The notes under the pieces are model-generated. The model was not told the origin of the DNA and made no database searches. It saw nothing but the letters and a program-made list of their open reading frames with translations. Below, in pieces: positions 26,571-35,000 of a stretch of 64,000 nt of DNA; the first letter of the stretch is position 1; every line of letters begins with the position of its first letter. Position numbers and translations under genes: made by a program. The DNA is from a virus, in IMG/VR virus record IMGVR_UViG_3300016457_000282, positions 62,001 through 126,000 of that record. One strand, written 5' to 3'.

Positions 26571-26623
26571 TTACAAACGCCATACAGAGAAAGTCATGAT
26601 GTTTTAACACAGGATCATATGAC
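26571..26623 (-). repeat. Dispersed hairpin repeat, copy E (outside the visible palindrome)
   Basis: On the minus strand it carries GTCATATGATCCTGTGTTAA, then AACATCATGACTTTCTCTGT and ATGGCGTTTGTAA. It is more diverged than A-D; the only family member in sequence not duplicated in the window. Confidence 0.6.
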
Positions 26624-26637
26624 CACTACTACATACT

Positions 26638-27252
26638 TCAAGGTGACACTTCTACTATTTCGAAACGACCATAACCACCGGAGCCTCTCCACTGTCCTAA
26701 CCCAACGTATTTACCATAATCAAGCATTTGCTCAATAGCGTCACGATTAATCCCAACTTTATTCTTCAGAATTCTCACTGTAAACTGAATTTCAGTCCCT
26801 GCATCTACATAATCACTTCTGCAAACAGTCACTCGAGGACCTTTCGCTGTTAACGTTCTCAAAGGTCGCTCTAAGCAACCATCTGGTTCCTTCTTTCCTA
26901 ACGGTATCTGCCGTGGGTCAATAAAAACTACCAGATCGATCCACTTCTTATAAGCAACGATCTTAGACAAGGCTCCTGCGGACATGCACACTTCGCATGC
27001 GCTTTTAAGGAAGCCTTTGATCATGTAGTTGTAGATGAAAATACCTTGCTCGTTCTTATGAAATCCGGTCCAACCTCTCTCCTCTACTTCTTCGACGGTT
27101 TCCGTTTCTTCCTCTTCCAGTTCAGGTTCTGGTGCCTTACTTGCTACAAAACGAGTATAGACTTCTGGATCTTTTGGCACAGTACCTAAAAGTTTCTCCA
27201 ACAAGCGGATTTTTACGTCAAACCTTTCTTCCAACTCCGAGAGCTTCTTCAT
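26638..27252 (-). CDS. Unknown protein with Gly-rich C-terminus
   Basis: 204 residues behind GGAGGGTTAAAAAC. An acidic linker (about 42-58) separates a short N-terminal helix from a beta-rich domain. The end, KYVGLGQWRGSGGYGRFEI, resembles the glycine-rich loop of RAMP/ferredoxin-like proteins, and CEVCMSAG holds a cysteine pair. The resemblance is too weak to assign a function. First gene of the unique right side. Confidence 0.65.
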   Translation of the reverse strand: MKKLSELEERFDVKIRLLEKLLGTVPKDPEVYTRFVASKAPEPELEEEETETVEEVEERGWTGFHKNEQGIFIYNYMIKGFLKSACEVCMSAGALSKIVAYKKWIDLVVFIDPRQIPLGKKEPDGCLERPLRTLTAKGPRVTVCRSDYVDAGTEIQFTVRILKNKVGINRDAIEQMLDYGKYVGLGQWRGSGGYGRFEIVEVSP

Positions 27253-27529
27253 GTTTTTAACCCTCCTTATTTGATATTGAGTTAAATCGAGCTACTACTA
27301 CAAAACTCTCTTTCTCAAGCTTACAGTGAACCTTCTAAAGAGAGTCTCGTGCCTTGAATAACATTGTTACTCTTGCTACAAATACGCTCGTCCTCGCTAT
27401 AACATATAAGACGACCGGCATAAGCGTCACAAAAAATCTTCACTACACTTAGGCAAGGCTTTGCCGCAAGCTAAGTATTTGTCTTTCGTGCCATAGATGT
27501 AACATTTCATAGCTTACTCTGCTACTTTT
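27253..27529. other. Intergenic region
   Basis: No convincing gene. A 27-codon minus-strand frame (27427-27510, MKCYIYGTKDKYLACGKALP...) begins with a word like the start of the 7085 gene (GAAATGTTACAT.TATGGCAC), perhaps a small relic of that duplication. Confidence 0.35.
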
Positions 27530-28389
27530 TTAGTCTAATCTTCCTAACATAGGCCAATGAACCATAATAAAAGATCCTCTTACAGTCACTGTATTAGAGC
27601 CACCTTCAACTAAGTCTTTGACACTCAAAGTGGCTTTTCCGTAAGTTCGGAATAAAGCCTGGGCTCGCTCGTGTCCATAGTAGTCTTCAGAGTAGGCTCT
27701 CCAAATATAGAGAGCTCCTTCAACTATTTTGATTTCGTGATGACCCATGTTAAAAGAATCGCCTTGAACCAACGTGTCAAACCCATCACTTTTTTCACAA
27801 GAAGGATAAACAAACAGTTTCAGTCGACTAAAAGAAATTGAAGAAGCTACAAAGAAAGCTCTCTGCCGCAGCCCTGGTATCACGCTACCTTTTAGTTTTA
27901 TTTTACCGTTACACTGCCCGAGTCGAGGTAATTTGTATATGTATTCAGAGTCATTTAGAATTTCTACAATATCTTCTACTCCTAAATCAGGAGCAGACAA
28001 CCAATTCTGAGATAAAGGAGGTTCAGGACAAAAACGCCCTGGAACTTTACGAGCAAGTTCTTGGACCCCTTTGGAAATTAAATCTCTCAGCTCACTTTCT
28101 TTAGGAGGCGGGTAATAACAGTTAATTAATTTAATGTCAGCGGCCTGTAATGGTTCGGATTCAAATTCCCGGGGAGTTGTACCTCCTGCAGGATTTATAC
28201 TGCCCGGCATTTGTACTCTCACTACAGGAGTATCAGGCTCAATATACCAATGATACCTTTCGTTCAAATAACCTTTTAGTTTTCGTAAGCTACAGTAGGA
28301 CAAACTCCCCAATTATCTTCTTGATATGCTAAAGAGAACTGTACATTGAAAGTCTTAGTATTGCTAGCTCCTGTATTTAACAGTTTCAC
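27530..28389 (-). pseudogene. Unknown protein with frameshift near its N-terminus
   Basis: A GTG at 28387-28389 behind AGGAGGTTAAGTT opens a frame reading KLLNTGASNTKTFNVQFSL then AYQEDNWGVCPTVAYEN, which stops at TAA. One missing base in the run at 28272-28284 would join it to the downstream frame KGYLNERYHWYIEPDTPVV (up to 28270). The downstream 250 residues are open from a TTG without a good ribosome site. The joined protein would be about 285 residues and beta-rich. Family not recognised. Confidence 0.6.
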
Positions 28390-28669
28390 AACTTAACCTC
28401 CTAAGAGTAAGCTGGCTAACCAAAGCCAGAAGTTCTTCATCAGAAAATTCCTTATGGACTATTCTAATGAATCCGTTAAGGGTAAGAGTATCAATTCTGA
28501 ATAAGACTTCTTCCCCAGAACTAGTCTTACCTACAATAAAAACTTCATTCTGGTCAGAGTCATATACATAAATGTAGTCACCAATTTTAACTCTCAGTCC
28601 TGACATAAGGGCTTCTATTACAACTGTGCAAGCATCTCTTGACTTCGTCCTTAATCCTTCACTGGACAT
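28364..28669 (-). CDS. Unknown small protein
   Basis: 101 residues behind AAGGAGTTAAGTT. Beta-rich middle (VKIGDYIYVYDSDQNEVFIV), helical end. Overlaps the next gene by 26 bases. No family recognised. Confidence 0.6.
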   Translation of the reverse strand: MSSEGLRTKSRDACTVVIEALMSGLRVKIGDYIYVYDSDQNEVFIVGKTSSGEEVLFRIDTLTLNGFIRIVHKEFSDEELLALVSQLTLRRLSCETVKYRS

Positions 28670-28687
28670 AACTTAACTCCTTATAAG

Positions 28688-29098
28688 TTAGTCATTTATG
28701 TTAAGCCATTTCCCTACTTTAGCTGCAGAACCCCAACAGTCGGCCGGAGCTTCGTTATACAAATAGTAAACATAAGCAGGTAAATTTCGAATGTTAACAT
28801 CATCTGCGCACAGCACTGCTCCTGTAAGATCATTACTCAACACAGCTCTTAGAAAGTCTCCTATTGGTACTCTCTTCTCGATGTATAACCGTAAACCACG
28901 AAACATGCGCTGAGGGATGTAAAACTCTCCTACTTCGTATGCTACATCTGTACAGTCAATAGCATCGAAAGTCACTCCCCCTTTAAAAGACTCTCCGAAG
29001 AGGTAGACTAAAGAGTCCTCAATCTCTTGTGCTCCGTTGATGAGCTTCGCGCACGGATCGGTATCATTCACTAAAAATGTAATCGTAACTTTCTTCAT
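28688..29098 (-). CDS. Unknown acidic protein
   Basis: 136 residues; ATG overlaps the upstream stop (ATGA), so it is coupled to 29095-29766. Contains VTITFLVNDTDPCAKLING and YIPQRMFRGLRLYIEKRV. The composition is acidic. No recognised domain. Confidence 0.6.
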   Translation of the reverse strand: MKKVTITFLVNDTDPCAKLINGAQEIEDSLVYLFGESFKGGVTFDAIDCTDVAYEVGEFYIPQRMFRGLRLYIEKRVPIGDFLRAVLSNDLTGAVLCADDVNIRNLPAYVYYLYNEAPADCWGSAAKVGKWLNIND

Positions 29099-29766
29099 GA
29101 TACCTCCTTACTACTACCTGTGATTAGTTGGTCTAGAGTTAACAATCTCAAACGGTCCTTAATTATTCTTGAGGCATACGTGTTGCTGCTTAAGACCACT
29201 GAGATTTTTTCATTTGAGAAGAACGAGCTTTTAAGATCAAACGATGTCTTAGTAGGCACTAGTACGCCCAGCTTTTCGAGGATCACGCTTACCACGTCGG
29301 CAGGTAAGTCCTTATTAGCTTGGAAGTATAACGCTTCTGAAAACTTACGGTCAACTGAGCCGTGACCCATTACTAAGAAGGAAATAGGTGGTATACTAAT
29401 CCGTCCGCGTACTGCTACATAACGGAGAAATTCCTTTGGCGATGCCGCAGACGAGGTAAATTTCTCATACTCCAATTCATCGAGTAACTGCTTAAGCGTC
29501 TGATCTAGCTCCTTTTCGGACGCCATCTCAATAAAAAAGCGCATTCTGCCTGTATAAAGGCGCTCGCAATACCAACTAGAGAAGTCGACGAGATCTGAAT
29601 AAGTCATATCAGGATCTTTCTTTAGTTTTTTGAGTATTGTACTTTGTGTATACATAGGCGCAAAACGAATAGTAATCGTTTTCTTGAAGAATTGAAATTC
29701 TAAGCTTGCTCGCGAATTAGGTAATCGCGCAGTTAGAATTTTTACACTAGACGGTATAAAGTGCAT
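29095..29766 (-). CDS. Unknown protein
   Basis: 223 residues. Mixed alpha/beta, with KKTITIRFAPMYTQS and ISIPPISFLVMGHGSVDRKF. Ends in the ATGA junction with the following gene. The two probably form one translational unit. No family recognised. Confidence 0.6.
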   Translation of the reverse strand: MHFIPSSVKILTARLPNSRASLEFQFFKKTITIRFAPMYTQSTILKKLKKDPDMTYSDLVDFSSWYCERLYTGRMRFFIEMASEKELDQTLKQLLDELEYEKFTSSAASPKEFLRYVAVRGRISIPPISFLVMGHGSVDRKFSEALYFQANKDLPADVVSVILEKLGVLVPTKTSFDLKSSFFSNEKISVVLSSNTYASRIIKDRLRLLTLDQLITGSSKEVS

Positions 29767-29783
29767 AACCTCTACCTCCGTAC

Positions 29784-29972
29784 TTATACTCTTCGTCCTG
29801 GCCCTTTTATCGGATCCTCGATTTGAAGAACTACGTCAAGGAACCCTTTATTCTCAACAACTGCTCTAACGTAAGTCCTCAAGACAGTAGCCCGCGAGAG
29901 ATGGTATTGTGTACAAATCTCGTCGAACTGATCTAGAAGATCGTCAGGGATAGATAAACAAATCACTTTCAC
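29784..29972 (-). CDS. Ribbon-helix-helix regulator
   Basis: 62 residues behind GAGGAGGTTGTCG. VICLSIPDDLLDQFDEICTQ then YHLSRATVLRTYVRAVVEN is a compact ribbon-helix-helix (Arc/CopG-like): a beta strand, helix A, SRATVLR turn and helix B. Such proteins dimerise and bind operators. Targets are unknown; the neighbouring promoter of its own operon is a natural candidate. Confidence 0.75.
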   Translation of the reverse strand: MKVICLSIPDDLLDQFDEICTQYHLSRATVLRTYVRAVVENKGFLDVVLQIEDPIKGPGRRV

Positions 29973-30095
29973 GACAACCTCCTCATTTCTAAAGTTTGAG
30001 AACAGTAAGAGATTTTTCGCCGAGTTGCGCTACTGTCTAACTCCTTGTCGTTTGATGGCACGAACGAGAGTAAACTTTTCCTATATTAATGAGTA

Positions 30096-30602
30096 TTACA
30101 ACGAGTCTTGCATTAAGAAAACATATCTCTTGGACTTACCGAACTTAAGAGCGTCTTCTTTACGCCACATGAATACATCAACGTGTGGTCCTTTTACTTT
30201 TGGAGACATTAGATCTCCAATGATTTTGACTCCAATTCCTTCAATATAAACTTTTCGACCCGGCGACCAACCTTGGCGCAGTAAGTCTCGAGAAATAGCA
30301 ACGTACTTAGGATGAACTCTTTTGAGAAAAGCAGTGGTATAGGGAGTAGAGTCGCATTCACGAATGGAGGGCGAATATGCAGTAACAGTAGCGATGACAT
30401 AGTTCTTGTACTTCAGGGATTTGAGCTCTACTGTGAGGGAACTTACTTGCTTGGTTAAATCAGAGATGATCTCTTGTTGTCGAGCAATGATATAGTCGTA
30501 CTGAGAAAATTTGTCGCTAATGTATTTACCTGCTGTAAATGAAGTAAGAGCAGCAAGACAGATAGTACTACCTGCAAAGAGTTGAGCTAATCTTCTGTTC
30601 AT
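30096..30602 (-). CDS. Membrane-anchored 3D-domain protein
   Basis: 168 residues. An N-terminal membrane segment (LAQLFAGSTICLAALTSFTA) is followed by a short coiled coil and, from about residue 70, a double-psi barrel 3D-domain: ATVTAYSPS, KYVAISRDLL, GVKIIGDLM, GPHVDVFMW, EDALKFGKSKRYV. 3D domains occur in cell-wall-active proteins such as lytic transglycosylases and germination factors. A role in lysis or wall remodelling is plausible; not all three family aspartates are obvious. Confidence 0.7.
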   Translation of the reverse strand: MNRRLAQLFAGSTICLAALTSFTAGKYISDKFSQYDYIIARQQEIISDLTKQVSSLTVELKSLKYKNYVIATVTAYSPSIRECDSTPYTTAFLKRVHPKYVAISRDLLRQGWSPGRKVYIEGIGVKIIGDLMSPKVKGPHVDVFMWRKEDALKFGKSKRYVFLMQDSL

Positions 30603-30811
30603 GAAGCCTCTGCTAGTAAATACTTTAACGGACGACCTGTCTTATACTCAACGATCTGGTCCGGAGAAGCAAATTTGAAATAAGGACACTTTATACACGT
30701 CCAGCCCAATGCGTTGAGCTGGGCCGCTTTCGTTAGACATTTATCGTAAAGCGGACAACTTATCCACTTCTTACAAACTGCCTTGGGTTTATTTATCATT
30801 TTAGGGTTCAT
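30599..30811 (-). CDS. Small Cys-rich protein
   Basis: 70 residues. CKKWISCPLYDKC and CIKCPYF form a paired cysteine cluster, related in style to the CPLYxxRTG protein at 55669. Start at ATG 30811; a GTG six bases upstream is the alternative. Overlaps neighbours on both sides by a few bases. Confidence 0.65.
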   Translation of the reverse strand: MNPKMINKPKAVCKKWISCPLYDKCLTKAAQLNALGWTCIKCPYFKFASPDQIVEYKTGRPLKYLLAEAS

Positions 30812-31232
30812 AATCACTAATCAGTATAGTTGTTAAGATAAGTAGACAGACATTCCACAAGATAGTTTGAGTCGCTAAGTATTCACGAGGTAGAATACTC
30901 AATACTTCTACTTCCTCAGAAGGCCGCATTGAATAAGGTTCAGGAGCACCGCTAGCTCCTTGTGCCAGAGCTCCTAGTACGTTAGATAACCGATTAACAG
31001 GTTCAGACATTAATGAACACACTTGCGCCGTTTGTCTACGAGCTGTCATTAACAGCGTAGCAACCAAAACTCTCGGTTTTTCACAGAGATACTCGACCGT
31101 CTGTTCAAACCTAGCCAAGTCTCCTTCTAGAAATGACATTATTCGTCGCTGCAAATCTATAAACTCTTGAAAGAGTACTGTCTTCTCAATCCCTACTGCT
31201 TCAGCTAAACTATCACGTTCGTGATCAAACAT
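30801..31232 (-). CDS. Unknown protein with C-terminal membrane segment
   Basis: 143 residues from ATG 31232 behind AAGGAGGTC; the upstream in-frame codons lack a site. The helical body (EFIDLQRRIMSFLEGDLARF) is followed by a Gly/Ala linker and a terminal hydrophobic stretch (ILWNVCLLILTTILI). Tail-anchored arrangement; function unknown. Confidence 0.65.
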   Translation of the reverse strand: MFDHERDSLAEAVGIEKTVLFQEFIDLQRRIMSFLEGDLARFEQTVEYLCEKPRVLVATLLMTARRQTAQVCSLMSEPVNRLSNVLGALAQGASGAPEPYSMRPSEEVEVLSILPREYLATQTILWNVCLLILTTILISDYEP

Positions 31233-31257
31233 CGTTTTGACCTCCTTACACAAAAGG

Positions 31258-31509
31258 TTACTGAGCGTCTATACGTTGTCTTACTTGATCCAAAATGTTC
31301 TCTATTACTCGTTCTACTTCAACATAGTCTCCTTCATCTAAAGAGATGAGATCCTCTTTAGTCAGAGTAATTTTGTACTCGTCTTCTAAAGGAAGATCTC
31401 GCAAACTTAACTCACACAAACAATCTGACGCTGGCGAGCTAACTATACTGCCGTTACTATTACGATACATTCGAGCGCCGCACTTACGGCAAGTTCCTAG
31501 AAATTTCAC
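31258..31509 (-). CDS. Small zinc-ribbon-like protein
   Basis: 83 residues. CRKCGARMYRNSNG and later CLC give a likely zinc knuckle, then an acidic helical tail with DEGDYVEVERVIE. Behind GAAAGGAGGAATC. Binding partner unknown. Confidence 0.65.
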   Translation of the reverse strand: MKFLGTCRKCGARMYRNSNGSIVSSPASDCLCELSLRDLPLEDEYKITLTKEDLISLDEGDYVEVERVIENILDQVRQRIDAQ

Positions 31510-31529
31510 TTCTTGATTCCTCCTTTCAC

Positions 31530-32675
31530 TTAATCAATATAGTAAACAGTACCAAAAGGTACTCGTATGTCTAACGTTTGGAAAGTTCTAACTACAATCC
31601 AAATCACAGAGTAAGTAGGTGTCTTTTGAGGAAAGGTACCAAAAGTGTCTGTAAAGTATACGAACAAGTCAGGTTTCAGTTTTCTCTTCTCAACATCTTC
31701 AAAAGGCGGTGCTAGACTAGTACCTCCACCTCCTCTCAAGTTCGCAACCAGCTCGTCATACGACGGGTTATGTAATACAGCGTGAATATCAGCATCTATC
31801 ACATAAACCCAATGTTCTGAAACTAACTTCTCAACTCGTTGATATTCAGCACAGAATTTCGAAAGTTCTTGTTGCGAAATACTACCTGAGGTATCAAAAG
31901 CCGTAACGAGATTAAACTCCTTCTTGTAGTTACCAGCTAAACGAACGTCGCAAGCGATTTGGTAGTACGGTAACTTCGTATAGGTTGGTGTAGCAACTTT
32001 CTTTCCTATGAAAGACAAAATCCTAGCCGCGATTACTCGCTCCCAAGGAACTTGAGACTTATAACCTTGGTCAATCTCACGCAGCACGTCGGCAGAAACA
32101 CTACCTTGGGACTTGAGATGATTCCCAAACTCATATAATGATCCAGTACTTATCGGCAGAGGTTCAGTAAAGTGCTTAGGGGGTCTGATACCATCTACAG
32201 TAAGCGGTACTAATCGTATTGTCTTGCCGCCAAACTTAAACTCGGTTTTTCCTTCCTTTTTAGTCTTATCTACTAAGCGTTGTAACTCTCGATAAATCAA
32301 CTCGGCAGGCCCATCAGGAATATCTCGAAACAGTATAAACCTATGTTGTTCAACCCAATTCACAGACTCAAGCTCGAGGACAGTAGTTAATAAGTTGTTT
32401 ACAACATGGTCAATAGCTAGTCCCCAAAGGACTCGATCTTTTCCAGCACCTCTTCTAATGTGGTTGAATATGTAGTGTAGCAGTTCGTGACAGTACACAA
32501 ACAACTGAGTTTGATAATCTTCTTCTTCAGATATTACAATGTGACTATCTCGAACCAGACAACCGCCTATTTCACTAGGCAACTTATCGAAGTAGATCGG
32601 AATTTGTAATGCAGCAGATGTTCCTACCTTTCGATAAGCATCAATTCTTAGTTTTGTATCCTTTTGTTTCTTCAT
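31530..32675 (-). CDS. VWA-domain protein with putative metallopeptidase domain (DUF2201-like)
   Basis: 381 residues. The N-terminal domain carries HELLH at 63-67 and LAIDHVVNNLL at 87-97, the pattern of the putative metallopeptidase that precedes VWA-like domains. The C-terminal VWA domain has the metal-site motif DTSGS (261-265) and GGGGTSLAPPF (316-324). Such proteins pair with MoxR-type ATPases, and one is encoded directly upstream. They probably act together as a chaperone or protein-remodelling unit. Confidence 0.85.
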   Translation of the reverse strand: MKKQKDTKLRIDAYRKVGTSAALQIPIYFDKLPSEIGGCLVRDSHIVISEEEDYQTQLFVYCHELLHYIFNHIRRGAGKDRVLWGLAIDHVVNNLLTTVLELESVNWVEQHRFILFRDIPDGPAELIYRELQRLVDKTKKEGKTEFKFGGKTIRLVPLTVDGIRPPKHFTEPLPISTGSLYEFGNHLKSQGSVSADVLREIDQGYKSQVPWERVIAARILSFIGKKVATPTYTKLPYYQIACDVRLAGNYKKEFNLVTAFDTSGSISQQELSKFCAEYQRVEKLVSEHWVYVIDADIHAVLHNPSYDELVANLRGGGGTSLAPPFEDVEKRKLKPDLFVYFTDTFGTFPQKTPTYSVIWIVVRTFQTLDIRVPFGTVYYID

Positions 32676-32676
32676 T

Positions 32677-33666
32677 TTACTCTCCTAAAATAGCTGCTAG
32701 TTCATCTACAATTTCTTTCATGTGTCTATTACGATACAGGAACTTGACCTGATCGGGAAATCGAGTGAGAACTAGTCTGAAGTAACAAGCTCGAGCGTCC
32801 GGAGTCAACTTCTTAATTGTCACAAGTATGCGGTCTGTGGGCTTGTATGACGATAGAAAGGCTGCCGCGGCTACTTGATCTTTCAAATCAGCGTCAGTGA
32901 AATCTTTCGACAAAAGATCATTGAGAGACTGATTCAGAAAAGGCCAAGCATCTACTATTTTGGATCCAGCATCGATTCCTACTACACCTGGAGCCACTTC
33001 AATTGAGAATCCTGCCTTAAGTGCCTTATCTAAAGAAAACCAAGCTCGAGGCGATGGAAACTTCTGACTCGTTCCTGGATCAGGCGTATATAAGTAGTCT
33101 GTTCCATAAGAAGACAAGAATGTAATAATTCTATTATCAAGACCTTGAGAAATCGCATACTTTACGAAGTCTTCTAGAGTAGGAGTGTACCCGACGAAAA
33201 GGTCGAACCTATCCATAATAGGCGCCATTATCTCAGAGGCGCTAGCTGACGCCAGACCAATATTTCCAGCTGCAACGAACCTGGTCGACTCTGGAACTGT
33301 ATGTCCATGCAGTCTTCTGCACAATAGTAACTCATATAAAGGGCTTTGATTGTATTCACGAACTAAATGAATGTCGTCGAAAAACAGAGCCGTGTTTTCC
33401 TTTTCTGGTAGCCAATCAGGCCGAGACCAAACAGTCCTTCTCTCAACTAGCCAAGGAATGCCTTTAGCCTCACCTGGCTCCATTAAATAGAGTCGTACCT
33501 CAGTCGGTGTCAGTACAGCAAACGATTCTGAGACTTCACTTATAGCTTGGAAGAAAATTTCGCTCTTCCCAATACCTGGCGCCCCTGAGGCCAAAACAGA
33601 TAAATTGTTTCGCAGACACTTTACTAGTACTTCTTTTAACGCGTAACTTCCTTCGATTCTATACAT
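32677..33666 (-). CDS. MoxR-type AAA+ ATPase
   Basis: 329 residues. Walker A GAPGIGKS (28-35), Walker B TALFFDDIH (92-100), and sensor-like FVAAGN (130-135), as in MoxR ATPases. One base separates it from the VWA partner gene. These ATPases are thought to load or remodel metal-binding and complex-forming proteins. Phage-borne pairs are known; their target is not. Confidence 0.85.
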   Translation of the reverse strand: MYRIEGSYALKEVLVKCLRNNLSVLASGAPGIGKSEIFFQAISEVSESFAVLTPTEVRLYLMEPGEAKGIPWLVERRTVWSRPDWLPEKENTALFFDDIHLVREYNQSPLYELLLCRRLHGHTVPESTRFVAAGNIGLASASASEIMAPIMDRFDLFVGYTPTLEDFVKYAISQGLDNRIITFLSSYGTDYLYTPDPGTSQKFPSPRAWFSLDKALKAGFSIEVAPGVVGIDAGSKIVDAWPFLNQSLNDLLSKDFTDADLKDQVAAAAFLSSYKPTDRILVTIKKLTPDARACYFRLVLTRFPDQVKFLYRNRHMKEIVDELAAILGE

Positions 33667-33682
33667 AATAGCACACTCCTCC

Positions 33683-34018
33683 TTAATCTTGTTTAACTAT
33701 CGGTGTTTCACGTAACCAAGCAATTAGATCAGCTTCAGACGCAAACCAATAAAACTGGTCTCCAACTAACATTCTCTCTTGAATGAACCTGATCAACTCT
33801 TCTGGACTAGAAGCACCCATACTTTCACGGTCCATGCCTCTATCGAGATAGGCCGAAAACCAACTGTACGCTCGTTCTCTACCAGCAGCGTCGTAAGGTC
33901 CTTTGAGGATTCTGTAGGACGGCGAGTAGAAACAAACCCACAACAACACACCTTTGTTTTCTTCTAAAACAGTTCGTAACTTATCTAATGTAATAACCTC
34001 TGAACGAACTACTTGCAT
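33683..34018 (-). CDS. Unknown small protein upstream of the MoxR gene
   Basis: 111 residues from ATG 34018 behind AGGAGGCTCGCG. Aromatic alpha/beta protein (GVLLWVCFYSPSYRIL; FYWFASEADLIAWLRE). Same operon as MoxR/VWA; could be a cofactor of that unit. No family recognised. Confidence 0.6.
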   Translation of the reverse strand: MQVVRSEVITLDKLRTVLEENKGVLLWVCFYSPSYRILKGPYDAAGRERAYSWFSAYLDRGMDRESMGASSPEELIRFIQERMLVGDQFYWFASEADLIAWLRETPIVKQD

Positions 34019-34049
34019 CGCGAGCCTCCTGTACAAAAAGTTGTAGTTC

Positions 34050-34367
34050 TTAATAACTTCGACCGTATGTATTGTTTTTCACATCTGTAGTGTCGTACGC
34101 TAATCGTACTTCCCAACCTCGTTTGTCGTATAGCTCAATTACTTTTCTGCAACATTCAACTAGAGTTCGACCAATACAGTAGAGAGTAGAAGGATCTAAC
34201 CACAACAACTTACGATGAGGGTCAATCGCCATGAAATACTCTTGATCGTACTTCCTTTCTTCATTGTACTCTACAGCACCGGTACCAATGTCGTCAACGT
34301 CAAGTAGTACTAGTTCTCCAGTCTCGATCAGATTATCAACTACACGACGAGCGGCGTCGGTTAACAT
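34050..34367 (-). CDS. Unknown small protein
   Basis: 105 residues. ARRVVDNLIETGELVLLDVD and an ending with EVRLAYDTTDVKNN. First gene of the minus-strand operon leading to MoxR/VWA. Function unknown. Confidence 0.6.
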   Translation of the reverse strand: MLTDAARRVVDNLIETGELVLLDVDDIGTGAVEYNEERKYDQEYFMAIDPHRKLLWLDPSTLYCIGRTLVECCRKVIELYDKRGWEVRLAYDTTDVKNNTYGRSY

Positions 34368-34467
34368 CGCTCCATCGAAAGTCCTCTCAACTTCCTAAAT
34401 CCCTATAGGCTGAATTATTGCCATCGCCGAACGAGTTCCCATATTCCTACTACCTTATTTACTAGGA

Positions 34468-34782
34468 CTATGAACAAGTAACATTTTTTCTAAAAAATTT
34501 TTCTAAAAAATAAAAAAAAGAGCACATAACAAACGCACATTCTGTCAAAACCAACAAACTGTATACTACACATACAAATATCAGTAAATTCACTTTTTTG
34601 TCTAAACAACACAACAGTCCTACGGTATAAGCCAACAGCACTTTCACTACAATCAACAGTCTAGGTGAATTCTCTAACAACGGTCTCACAAGCGGATTAG
34701 CTTCCCCACATCCTAAGTACATAGTTAATACTACATCGAGTACCTGAAGCAGCATTAACAACATTGTTAATTGCAAGTACAT
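34468..34782 (-). CDS. DUF5658-like membrane protein
   Basis: 104 residues from ATG 34782. Three hydrophobic helices; the first carries LDVVLTMYLGCGEANPLVRP, the hallmark (D..TxxxLxxGxxExNP) of a small membrane family called DUF5658. Its last codons fall inside the AT-rich leader motif 2. The start abuts the promoter of the divergent mini-gene, so the two cannot be transcribed independently. Confidence 0.7.
   Translation of the reverse strand: MYLQLTMLLMLLQVLDVVLTMYLGCGEANPLVRPLLENSPRLLIVVKVLLAYTVGLLCCLDKKVNLLIFVCVVYSLLVLTECAFVMCSFFYFLEKFFRKNVTCS
34491..34535 (-). promoter_or_regulatory. AT-rich leader motif, copy 2
   Basis: On the minus strand: GTTATGTGCTCTTTTTTTTA then TTTTTTAGAAAAATTTTTT, nearly the same head as copy 1. 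It overlaps the 3' end of the membrane-protein gene and lies upstream of 34050-34367. Confidence 0.4.
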
Positions 34783-34783
34783 G

Positions 34784-34812
34784 TTGACAATCCGTTGATC
34801 AGCATCTATACT
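34784..34812 (+). promoter_or_regulatory. Near-consensus sigma-70-type promoter
   Basis: TTGACA at 34784-34789, a 17-bp spacer, TATACT at 34807-34812. It points at the Arg/Gly-rich mini-gene, leaving a leader of about 20 bases with AGAGG before ATG 34839. It is the best textbook promoter I see in the window. Confidence 0.8.
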
Positions 34813-34838
34813 TAGGAAAAAACAAAAAGAGGTAAATA

Positions 34839-35000
34839 ATGGCACTAAGACAACCACCAAGACCGCGTGATGGTAGAGGCCGAGGTAGAGGCGTTTCGGG
34901 AGGACAACGACAAGGTCGTAATAGAGGTCCTTGTAAATTTGGAGGACCTGGTTTCGGAATGGGAGGCGGTCGCGGGAAAGGTGCTGGTAGAACTCGCTAG
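34839..35000 (+). CDS. Arg/Gly-rich mini-protein (RGG-like)
   Basis: 53 residues, 18 Gly and 12 Arg, net charge strongly positive, one Cys. It contains DGRGRGRGVSGG, QGRNRGPCKFGG and GMGGGRGKGAGRTR. AGAGG precedes the ATG at a good distance and the promoter at 34784-34812 is in position. It is the only plus-strand gene in this minus-strand block and converges on 34997-35179, their stops sharing CTAG. Arg/Gly repeats bind RNA or DNA in other proteins, so a nucleic-acid-binding role is likely. The Gly-rich middle is also faintly like small DUF5320-type proteins. Confidence 0.7.
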   Translation: MALRQPPRPRDGRGRGRGVSGGQRQGRNRGPCKFGGPGFGMGGGRGKGAGRTR

